From NCBI GenBank assembly GCA_019671135.1, contig JAHRHY010000001.1, positions 2,604,001 to 2,668,000 of the forward strand: DNA of 64,000 nucleotides, in the 5' to 3' direction. A program made the translations under genes and the position numbers. Below the pieces are notes generated by a model. That model searched no databases and had not been told where the DNA came from. It saw only the letters and a list, made by a program, of their open reading frames with translations. Shown one piece after another: positions 12,458-22,816 of the stretch. This DNA comes from Linnemannia hyalina (Eukaryota > Mortierellomycota > Mortierellomycetes > Mortierellales > Mortierellaceae). The first letter of the stretch is position 1, and every line of letters begins with the position of its first letter.

Positions 12458-15400
12458 ATGCCAGGAAGACCGATGTCGTCCCTGATCAAAATATCCTTCC
12501 AGGAGGATGGCCGCAAACAGGAACGCATCTTTGAGTTTGCCCCTCACGTTACATGTCGACTCGCCGTCGAGCAGGTAAGCTTGGAAGAAACAGAAACAAA
12601 GTTCGAAGTTTGAATGAACGAATGAAAGTGAATGAATGCACGAGAGATGCAATGACGGCAGAAGAAGGCTTGATTCCGAGTTACCCTAATCTCCCCTTGC
12701 TCTTCTTTAGCCACACTAACTGCCTTTCTGTCTGACCACACGAAATTGTTTGGCTTTTTGAACTTTTGTATCTCGCGTTTAGGTTTCTGCCGCGTTCGCA
12801 GTCCCGGAGGACTGGACAATGGCCTTGTACGTTGTCGCTCCTTGTTGTTTTCTTTGTTATTAGCGCTGGTCTTGTGTGGGTATACATTGTGTTTACTTTT
12901 TGCACTTCATCACTAATACTATCTATCTGTACTCATAATGGAACTTGCAGGTACAGCAAGAAGCACGCGGGGTGGATCCACGACAGCATCCTCCTCATGA
13001 ACATCGTCTTCAAGGGCCATGTAAGTACTATCTCCTCTTCACACATAAAAATAACCAAAGAAAAGCGGAGGAGATCGCATTTATTGATCCCGGTTACTAC
13101 TTGGGACCACTGCACAACTCCGCATATGAAACGCGTTTCCTCCTAATCATTGACGACGACTGTTTCTTTTTTTTTTCTTTTGTTTGCTGACCTCCCTCTT
13201 TTTTCCCATTTGACGGTTTTTAGAAATCACTAGAAATGCGCACAAAGACCCCGGCGTACTTTGAGGCAAAATATTCCGCCACCCTCGAACCTTCCAAGGT
13301 ATGTTTACAAGCAGGATATGGCCCAATTAAGAGTGCAATCTTACTCTCTGCCCCATCTGTCTGCAATGCAAGGGCCTTTGTTTATTTGTTCGCATTATGT
13401 CCGTGTAACATGAATTCGATTCTTACCTCTGCCCTTCCTTCTCCCTTCTCTATCCTCTGTGATTTGCCGTGGGAAACAAAAAACAACAAATGTAGACTTC
13501 CCTCCGGGACTCGACCATTCTGCGTGGACCCACCTCGCCCATTGATCCGCACCGCCTCTTTAACTTTTTCCGCACATCCGATGACCAGTTCGTCTCCCGG
13601 TTCCAGAAGGGCTGCATCTACCTCTCAATCGTAATCCTCAACAGCGACAACAAGATCCTCCTCGGCCCCAGTGGCGTGCCCCCCACGGTCATGGTTTCCA
13701 CTGTCGGCGGCTTGGCCAACTACTATAGCTTTGACACCGACTCTGCCGATTTCGCATGGATGGTCAAGACTACCCTCGACTGGGCCTCGGATACTCCATC
13801 GATCTCCTACCATGACCCATGTGCTACCCCTGAGCCCCGTACCGCGACACAATTTGTCGGCTCTGCTGCCAGCTCCATCATCTCTCCACCTCTTTCGAGG
13901 ATATCCTTCTCTGGCACCAATCGGGGCAGCAGCAAGAACCTCAAGAACATTTCCGGCGTTGGGTCTAGATCGAATGTGAGCTCGATATCTGTCGACCGGT
14001 CCTCTGTCATCTCGGACGTTAGTAACCAACAACCTGTTTATGATTACATCGACCGCCGGAAGGACTGCGGGAGAGAGAACAGGCTGCGCCAGGACTATGT
14101 CGAAGCTGTCGATCAGTTGCAACGGAAGTTGGGGATCCCACCCATTGACATGCTGTTCGACAAGGTCATCGAATTGACTCAAGTTGGAGCCAAGAGTGTC
14201 ATGGCTATCCAGTATATCAAGGACGAGAACAAGAGCCATATCTCTCCTGAGCTTATGCATGCTGGTTCGTTCCGGTGGCGTAGCATCGACTCTATCTCGG
14301 GATCTGTCTATACTAGGAACGAGGAAATTTGGTCCCAACTCACCAGCTATCATGACAACATCCGAGGTAACTACCTTTTGCTCACCTCTTTACTTTAACG
14401 ACCGTATTGCAGAGAAGGTTATTTTGAACACCAAACTGACAAAGTCTGTTTTTGTAACATACATGCAATAGTGACGAGGCCGACGTCGGGATTGTACATT
14501 GGTCTGTACTACACGGAGAGCACAATGTCAGGCTTGCAGATCCTCGTCCCAAAGCAGCGCAGGACATTCATCCCGATCGTCAAGCTCAGAGACAATACTA
14601 CCATCGCACCAGAAGAATGGGACTGGCTTAAATCCACGACATCCATGGACCTCAACCAGCTCGCCAAGGCCTGCGCTGTCTCCAAGGACGACCCCATGCA
14701 CCACCTCAAGGTCGAGTTTGCACACTCAACAGCCAAGTTGTCGCGCCTGACACAGCTCAAGTGGAACCCGTCGGACATGTATACCCAGGATACCATGCGG
14801 GTTGTCTACCAGAACATTGGCAATGTTGGCAACAACAACTCTTTGCCACCAACCCCTGAGGAGATGCTGACGTCAGAAGATCCTCGCCCCTCTATTATTG
14901 AGCCTCCTTCGACACCCTCTGCGGTGAGGAAGAGTGTTGCAGCTATGGATGTGGATCCAATTTGGAACTGTTCGCCTTTGGAGAAGGAGGATACGAATAC
15001 TATCCGGGTGATCATGTTTATCAAGCCTACACGACATGCGACTCAGCCTCAGGAGCACTTCAACAAGGATCTGTTTGAGATGAGCTCGTTCCCGATCTTT
15101 GATACTCTTCACCACTCTGTCTACAACACGGCAACGTATCTCCCCCTACGCAAGTCGATGTTGAACTTGACTAACGAAATTGTCGAGTTGGAACAGGAGA
15201 TTGAGCAAGAACTTGAGATGGAGTTGGAGATGGAGATGGGATCTGGAGGACGGACCAGAAGACGACGAGCGAGCAGTGCTGCCAAGCTGGATGAGAGTGA
15301 TCTGCTTGGGTCATTGCTGATTGACGAGCTGGGCATCAAGGGCGAGTCGCCTCACCCGCTTCATGCACACCAGCATCCTCGGCATCGTTCAAGCTTTATT

Positions 15401-16531
15401 GGGGATAACACCATCAACCGCAGGACTACAGCCAGCAGACGATCTTCAACCCACTCGATCCGTGAAGTCGTTGAGCGGTCGGTTCCCTCGGCCTCTTCCG
15501 TGATCTCGCTGGCTTCCACTCTGTCATCTTCAAGCACAGAGTCACCCTCTTTGGTGCCCGTGTCGGGCAATGTGTCGTCGTTCTTGTTGGAAGGAGCAGA
15601 CAAGATTGTGTCTGACATCTCACTGTCGCGCTCCGAGATATCCAAGAGACGTGGCAGCAGAACCGATTCTGACGAAGGTCATGCTATGACGGGCAGCCTG
15701 GACAGGAAGAGTCAGGAAGGACCCATGTCGTTTATGGACATGCTCCAGGATTTCGATCCGGTCCCGAGTCGAGAGGCCCTTGGTGGCGGTGAACATTCGA
15801 ACGGCACCAGCACCACCAATCTTCAGAGTCTGAATGGAGACAACATCGGCAACAGCCACAATTTTTATTTTCCTCATGGACAAGGTCCCCTTGACGAAAA
15901 CGTGGTCGTCAGCAGTGGACGACCTACGAGCTTTGGTCGCCATTCCCGAGGGGACAGTCGTCAGTTGAACCTGCTCCCGTATTCGCCCAAGCACCGTCGT
16001 ACCCAGAGTCATGTCCAATCGATCGACCTGCCTCCATTGTCGAACTACAGCAGTCCTCGCAACCCTCGATCCAGGACCACAAGTCATTCGTCGGTGTACA
16101 AGAACCGGTACCTGTCACACATGAGCTTTCCACATTACTCCCCGCACTACCAACAACACACTACCACTACGATCACCAGCAACACATTGGGAATCTACCA
16201 CCACCAACAACACGGCGGCGAACGAGGCGTCCTCTCACCGATCGCAACAACCGCCAGCGTCCGCGCCGCTGAACTCGAGAACCTCGAACGCCAACAGGAC
16301 GAGTTGCAAGAACAATGGCGGATGGCCTCCTGGACCCGGCAGATGAACGAATGGGATCATGCGAGGACGTTGAAGGGTCAACAGGAGTTGTTGGGTATCA
16401 GTATCGGGCTTGGTCTGGATCATAGTAGTCCTTCTCCAGTGCAGTCGACGGCTTTTACGTCCTTTGGGGCTTTGAGTGCTTCTCCTTTGCCTATGCCGTT
16501 GCCTATGCCTTCTCCTCTTTCGTCGCCCTAG
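12458..16531 (+). CDS. Unidentified 1078-aa protein with long Ser-rich tail
   Basis: Model: join(12458-12574, 12783-12826, 12951-13020, 13224-13298, 13496-14366, 14472-16531), 1078 aa; all introns GT-AG and the frame stays open throughout, so this is a real gene. I do not recognise the family. Residues 1-110 form a compact, well-ordered block with alternating strands (IKISF, FEFAP, WTMALY) that could be a ubiquitin-like fold like the N-terminus of ELMO or GBD-type proteins; that is a guess. Residues 110-210 are also globular. Two further conserved-looking blocks follow around 300-500 (for example GLYIGLYYTE). The last about 500 residues are Ser/Thr/Pro-rich, with an acidic Glu/Met coiled stretch (about 640-660), a GRTRRRRASS basic site and a Pro-rich SPLPMPLPMP end, typical of a regulated cytoplasmic scaffold. 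No membrane segment or signal peptide is visible. Confidence 0.85.
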
Positions 16532-17680
16532 TGCCTCTTCGGGAGTGAGAAGGATTGTATCTAGTTATGACCTTTTTTTCATGAAGTATCTTTTAGTTTT
16601 TGCGAACAAGCAAATCATTCAAATGAACCATTTTCTCTTTTTCGCTCATTTATTTTTTTCGTTGCTTGCGTGTGTATTTGTTTCTATGATCTGTTGTGTG
16701 TTGATTCTGGAACCAGACGTTGACCCACAACAAGAGTTACGTCTTCTTCTAAAATGTATATAACCCTTCGTATGACGGAAACTGAGATAGAGCGAGACAA
16801 ACTCAAAGACAGAGAAGTAACCGGGGCTTGAAAAACAAGGCCAAGGGGTCACATGAACAAGCTCAGGTCCTGATGAACCAATCATCTGGCTCCCACATCC
16901 ATTCTTCTTCGTGGAGCGAAGGCGGGGGCTGGGCGCCTAACTTTTCTTCTTTGCAATTGATGGTTACATGAGGATAACTTTTACTGCTGCTGAACGACGA
17001 GTAACCAGGCAGCGACAAGTAGAGGGCAGAGAAGTAAATGGATCGAGAGTAACAATACGAAGATGGATCAGGAGAGAAGCAGAGGGAAAGAGAAGGTGAT
17101 GGTATTTGGTGACGATGAGTCAGGTCCCTCACCCACCCGACCGTTACAGAGAGAGAGGGACGGGCAGAGAGGGAGAGAGAGAGAGGAGGAAGGTGGGGTT
17201 GAGAGCCACAGGCAACAGAGGGAGAGAGAGAGAGAGAAGTCAGGGTGAACATGGGTTACTGCAGTCGACCAAAATGCCAAAATGAGCGTGAGAGTTTTTT
17301 GCCTCCTTCCTCTTAAGGCAGGTACAGTTTCCACGGTACTCGGGGAAGTACGATGACCGTGGTAGACCCGTGTAAAGAGTCAAATTTGTGTGAGCAATAG
17401 CAAGCAAAGCAAGCCACCAGACAGACTGGATGACCCTTTTCCCTCTGTCTCCCTCCACGGTTGCTGGTTCGAATCACTCCCCCACGGAACACGCTTCTCC
17501 CTTTTATTCCCACTGTATTTTTTGCCTCTTTCTTCCGTTCTTTTCTTCTTCTTCCCCTTACACTTCTCCCCACTCCACTCTCCCTTCCCCTACTCTTACG
17601 CCCTACTCTCTCCTGTCTCACGGACATCTAATCTCTCTCTCTCTCTTTCTTTCACATCACACATAAAACACATATACATC
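16532..17680. other. Intergenic region, 1.1 kb
   Basis: This holds the 3' UTR of the preceding gene (T-rich to about 16720), a purine-rich (GAGA) tract at 17149-17240, and from 17440 a CT-rich promoter/leader directly before the glutaryl-CoA dehydrogenase start. I see no gene in it. Confidence 0.6.
17149..17240. repeat. Degenerate (GAGA)n purine tract
   Basis: Two clusters of GAGAGAGAGA separated by about 30 bp, between two plus-strand genes. No coding potential. Confidence 0.8.
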
Positions 17681-19631
17681 ATGTCTCTTCGCATCCTCAC
17701 AAGGGCCATCAAGCCCTCCATGGTCGCCAACTCCCGCACCATGGCCTCTAAATCAAAAGGTAATTCACTCCTCTCTTTCTTGTTCATCAGCTTTTAGTTG
17801 CTAATGTACATGAACCGGATTACCCTAGTCAACGGTGACAAGGCGTAAAGTGACCCAACAAGCAGTCTTTTAAACGTAACACTCACACATCTACGTTCTT
17901 GTCCTTGTGTGTTTGTGTGAATACCAAATAGCATTCGTCAAGTACGACTGGACTGACCCTCTTAACTTGAACTCCCTGCTCACCGAGGATGAGATTGCCG
18001 TCAGGTACGACCTATACGCGCCCTACGTTGCTTCTAAAACGTCTAAAACGCGGTGGATTAATCGCTTTCTCACCCTTGTTCCTTCCTTACTTTGACGAGA
18101 ATGACTAACGACGGATTGTATTCTTGACTGTTTGCTTTGTTTGTAGAGATGTCGCCCGCGACTACTGTCAGGACAAGCTCATGCCTCGCGTTACCATGGC
18201 CAACCGTCACGAGAGTACGTTCTTCCTATCCTTTTTTCTCTGTAGCAAGAAAAAAAGAGATCGATTGTACGAAAATCATACAAATACCTAACCTTCACTT
18301 TTTTATTTATCCTCCTTGTTGCTTACAGAGTTCGACAGGGAGATCTTGTCGGAGATGGGAGAGCTTGGTCTTTTGGGATCGACCATTGAGGGATACGGAT
18401 GCGCCGGTGTCTCCTCGGTCGCCTACGGTCTCACCGCCCGCGAGGTCGAGAGGTTCGTTATTTCTCCTTGCCAATGTGCCTTTGCTTGTCTCTAGAAGCC
18501 CCGATAGAAAGATTTGTGCAGTCACTTTGTCGCCCGACTTGAACTAACCCCACATTGATTTTGATTCTCCCCTTGGTTGTTGTTGATGATAATAGAGTCG
18601 ACAGTGGTTACCGCTCTGCTATGAGTGTGCAGTCCTCGCTGGTCATGCACCCTATCTACGCCTACGGTACAGAGGAGCAGAAGCAGAAGTGGTTGCCCCG
18701 CCTTGGTACGTTCTCTTCTTTATTATGAATGTTGTGTACTTCCCTCTCATTGTCCTTCCCTCGTCCAGTCGTCATGCAACGTCACATCTAATTAGTTTGA
18801 TTTCCCGAACAACAAATAGCCAAGGGTGAGATTGTTGGATGCTTCGGATTGACAGAGCCCAACCACGGCTCGGACCCCGGCTCGATGGAGACGGTGGCCA
18901 AGAAGGTCAATGGTCACTACGTCCTCTCGGGTTCCAAGACCTGGATCACCAACTCGCCTATTGCTGACGTCTTTGTCGTCTGGGCCAAGGATCTCTCGGA
19001 CGGCGCCAAGATCAAGGGTTTCGTCCTCGAGAAGGGCATGAAGGGCCTCTCTGCCCCCAAGATCGAGGGCAAGTTCTCTCTCCGCGCCTCGATCACCGGC
19101 ATGATCATGATGGATGATGTTGAGGTCCCTGCCGAGAACTTGTTGCCTAACGTCCATGGTCTTAAGGGTCCCTTCGGGTGCCTTAACAATGCTCGTTTCG
19201 GTATTGCCTGGGGTGCCCTTGGAGCTGCCGAGTTCTGCCTTGCCCAGGCTCGTGATTATACCTTGAACCGTACGCAGTTCGGTGTTCCCCTGGCTCGCTT
19301 CCAGTTGATGCAGAAGAAGATGGCCGATGCCAACACCGAGATTGCTTTGGGACTCCAGGCCTGTCTCCAGGTTGGTCGTCTGAAGGACGAGGGCAAGATT
19401 GCTCCCGAGATGATCTCGATGATCAAGCGCAACTCTTGTGGAAAGGCTCTGGATATTGCTAGGAATGCCCGTGATATGTTGGGCGGTAACGGCATCTCGG
19501 ACGAGTACCATATCATCCGTCATGTTATGAACCTCGAGGCTGTCAACACCTATGAGGGCACGCATGATGTCCATGCCCTTATCTTGGGACGTGCTATTAC
19601 TGGCCTTGCCTCCTTCTCTGCCACCGATTAA
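17681..19631 (+). CDS. GCDH: Glutaryl-CoA dehydrogenase, mitochondrial
   Basis: FAD-dependent acyl-CoA dehydrogenase that oxidises and decarboxylates glutaryl-CoA to crotonyl-CoA in lysine/tryptophan breakdown in the mitochondrial matrix. Model: join(17681-17759, 17932-18004, 18147-18214, 18329-18452, 18596-18705, 18820-19631), 421 aa against 438 in human. The first exon ([14 protein letters not shown]...) is an Arg/Ser-rich, acid-free transit peptide. Family signatures: [60 protein letters not shown] and near the C-terminus [10 protein letters not shown], which contains the catalytic-base Glu. The [16 protein letters not shown] block and the Tyr-Glu-Gly-Thr context separate GCDH from other acyl-CoA dehydrogenases. 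It converges with the CLYBL-like gene, another mitochondrial acyl-CoA enzyme. Confidence 0.97.
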
Positions 19632-19835
19632 GTGCTCCTCTCCTCGTTTTCATTTTTCGTACAATCCTTTTTTTTTTTCACTCCAACCATCTAACTCATC
19701 GCGATAAATAAACACATAGACGACATTTGTACAGACACTTTTTTTTTGCATCATATCATTTTTTTTTGCCATTGTTCATGTTGTTCCTTATTTATGTTAT
19801 TTTCTACGCAAAACTGCTTTTGCCAACTTGAGTAA

Positions 19836-22277
19836 TTATGCAGCAGTGGTAGAATTATCGCCTTTGCCACTGTTTACGGCAACAGTCGTCGTCGTTGATG
19901 CTGCAGATCCAGTACCAGCACCAGCGGTAACAGCAGGAGTGCTACCAGCCTGCAAGATCTTTTGCCGTTCATCGGCGTTAGGGATCGGCACTCCGCCTTG
20001 ATGTGCTCTGCTGAGAATCTTTTCTGCCCACTTCACCACCGGCAAGTCGATCCTATTTTTTTTTTTTTTTTTTTTTTCATTTCGTTGTGAGGCGAGAGAT
20101 GGTTGTTAGTTTGTCTTTTTGCTGCAATACTTTCGCTTATGTTGGCGCTTCATGAGGTTTTTGCATGTTGGAAGTGGCTTACACTTTGCCGTTGTAGTTG
20201 AATGCTCCGACGCCACGCTTAGAGTGCTCCTGGTACCCCTCGCTAATATCCGCAGCTCTTGCGATTTCTATTGACATACACAAACAAAAAAACACACATG
20301 GTGAGTACACTAAACTAAACTCGAGACAAACATATGAGTAACATATCCTCCCAGGACATATTCATGTGAATCACAGGTAGTAAGTTTTACCTTGGTCTGT
20401 GGGCAAGAAGCAGCGTTGAATGATCTCGAGCTGGCGAGGGTGAACGGCCTGCTTGCCCAAGAAACCCATCCTGCGTCCAAACTCACACTCTTCCCTCAAA
20501 ATATCGTCGTTCTTGTAATCCATGCACACCTATGGTTTCGAAAATGTTGAAAACAGACGTTGGTTATAAGGGACACAGAAGCGACATGAAAAAAATAGCA
20601 GAAAAGGTACGTACGAGGTCAATGGCTTGGAGACCGTAAGCGTGGGCGGCTGTGACGATGGCCTGGCGACCGTAGAGCATCTCGGTCCCCTCACGGGTCC
20701 TTGTCAATCCCAAATCCGCGCAGTAATCCTCCGCAGCAAACTAAACACAACAATGGTACGGAAATAATAAGATTAATTATTGCGCGTTCTCACACCTTCA
20801 TGCCTGTTCACTGACCTCCAAAGTAAGACAAAAAACGACATTGTTCATACCACCAGAGCATCGACACGAGGGTCGGCGGTAGCAATCTCTTTCAGGTTCA
20901 TGACACCCAAAGCACTCTCAATGGAGGCGATAATTCTGACATTCTTGCGACTATGTGCTCCAAAAGCAAGAACATCAATGGTTAATACAAAGGTGTTTTC
21001 CCGCCTTCTGTTTCTAAAAGACAGAGAAAGACGCTGTCACACATTTATGATTTAAACCGCGACAATGCCGACGCTGCTCTCTTACGTGATGAAGGGCGCG
21101 ACGCTGTCAACCATTTGACTGACAAACTGGACATCCTTGGCTGACTGCACCTTGGGAATCACAATCGCCTGCAGTCTGCTGGAACGGAGCTATTAAGCGA
21201 CGTGTAACATGCACGAAAAATAACAAAGGAACATGTCAGGCACAAGTTCTTCCCCCGTCATGATTCTCTTCAGAAAGCAAAACTCCTGATATGGTGTAGA
21301 GTAGACATACAACGACGTTCAAATCATCAAACTCGAGTCCAGATCCGACAGCGTTGATCCTGACGGCCTTCTCGGCCTTGCGGTGCTCCGAGGCCTCCAA
21401 AGCATCAAAGACCATCTCACGAGCAATGTTCTTGCGGTTGAATGCGACACCATCCTCAAGATCGTATACAAGGCAGTCGGCTCCCAATGATAATGAAGAC
21501 TTCAATTTGCGCTCGTCACTTCCTGGAACTATTGACAATGGAGAATTACAAATGCGGTTAGGTCAAATAAAAGCAATTTTCGTCATAGACACGTTTTTCC
21601 CCAGCTTCATCAAAGTTGTTCGTTAATTCGCACTGAAGAAAAAACTCCTTGGTGGTCTCTTACCATAGAAAATGGATCGTCGGATACGCTTCTCGGGCTG
21701 GCTTCCCTGGACACCTAACCCTTGGCCTGCCGATCCGGCTCCTGAGGTAGATACGGAGGACGAGGAGGATGAAGAGGTGGCGAGGGAGGAGTTGTCGTTG
21801 ACAAGGAGTGTTGTTGAAGAGTTTAAGCCTCGGATGTGTCTAAGAGCCAATCCAGCCGCTGTTTGTTTGTTGTGGTTGTTGTTTGAAAAACGTGAACGGG
21901 TAAACAAAGGGAGGAAAGAGGAGAAACGTGGGGTCAGACAACATGTGAAGAATAGCCATTCAGTCAAAGGTGTTGGCGCTTTTGTTGGGAGTTTTCATAT
22001 AACCACAAGGTCTACGGTGTCGCCTGGTCTGCTCAGAGGCGTGATTCCTCCTATGAAAACCGGCTTGTGAAAATGTTCTTTGGTGTTTCTGTCCCCGGCA
22101 TGGAGATGTGTTGTCTTCTGTCTTCCCGCTCTATTCCTGCTCTGACGCCCAAAACGCAATTGCAACGACGTTTGTCTCTGGATGTCGCGTTTGGTGTCGA
22201 AGTGTACCTTGGGGAGCAATAACCCTCCTGGTGAAGGCTCCACGAACAATGGTGCCACGACGTGCTGCAGCGAACAT
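19836..22277 (-). CDS. CLYBL-type citramalyl-CoA/malyl-CoA lyase (CitE/HpcH-HpaI family), mitochondrial
   Basis: Family cleaves citramalyl-CoA or malyl-CoA; mammalian CLYBL detoxifies itaconate-derived citramalyl-CoA in mitochondria. Model: complement(19836-20052, 20183-20267, 20391-20529, 20615-20740, 20851-20950, 21086-21189, 21311-21528, 21664-21858, 22208-22277), 417 aa, nine exons, all GT-AG and in phase. The first exon (MFAAARRGTIVRGAFTRR) is a clear transit peptide, separated by a 349-nt intron from a Ser-rich linker. The TIM-barrel part shows RRSIFYVPGSDERK, GADCLVYDLEDGV, VIPKVQSAKDV, RIIASIESALGVM with the Mg-binding Glu, FAAEDYCADLG and GKQAVHPRQLEIIQ. About 50 residues of Ala/Thr/Gly low complexity extend the C-terminus beyond the human protein (340 aa). 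The substrate in this fungus is not readable from sequence. Confidence 0.93.
20056..20078. repeat. Poly-T tract in CLYBL-like intron 8
   Basis: A run of about 23 T (A on the coding strand) sits right before the last acceptor site of the CLYBL-like gene. Confidence 0.85.
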
Positions 22278-22816
22278 GGCGAAATGTAAAAGTTGCAAAA
22301 GAAAAAGAAAGGTGAGGAAGAAATGTCAAGTAGACAAGAACGGACGGTGGGAAAAAGAGCATGCGCTTTAGCGAGCCGAAGCCGATGCATCACGTGATGT
22401 AATTGCCACTTCGCACACAATCATACTTCGTCGGTCGTTGGTGTAGAACTTGAAGGCTCTACTGCATGAGTCTTCAAGACACATCAATTGCCCAATGTAT
22501 CTCGCGCAGTAAACGGATGCATGAAAAAGGGAATAATACAACATCACGTCAGACCAGCGAGAGCATTCGAGCAAAGCGCATTATTCAGACTGGAAAGTGG
22601 TTGGGTATGGCAGTGCAAACAAGGATGTTTCTGGGTGACCTGGCCATCACACGCGTAAACAGATGCGACGGATGAAACAATATAATTATTGTCTATTTCA
22701 TCCAAAATTTAGGATGTTTTGGTTAATCTGAGGTTTACTGATAGCAGACTCCGTAGCAAATCATAAATGGGAAACAAGCAGATGGGAACTTACATAAATC
22801 TAGCTAGGCTAGCTCA
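22278..22816. other. Spacer between CLYBL-like 5' end and Fanzor 3' end
   Basis: 539 bp that hold the CLYBL-like promoter (nearest 22277) and the region downstream of the Fanzor stop codon. No coding sequence is convincing. A 34-bp inverted repeat lies at 22670-22703. In TnpB and Fanzor systems the guide RNA is encoded at and beyond the 3' end of the nuclease gene, so 22670-22816 on the minus strand is the place to look for one. Confidence 0.5.
22670..22703. repeat. Inverted repeat (hairpin) 113 bp downstream of the Fanzor stop
   Basis: GGATGAAACAATA (22670-22682) is the reverse complement of 22687-22703 apart from a 4-nt bulge (TCTA), with a 4-nt loop. As RNA from the minus strand it gives 13 base pairs. 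The left arm includes ATGAAACAAT, which recurs at 32529-32538 beyond the recombinase gene. Confidence 0.7.

Noticed and set aside
17440..17500. GGTTCGAATC resembling a tRNA T-loop
   Set aside because: The flanking arms do not pair and no D-arm, anticodon arm or acceptor stem fits around it.
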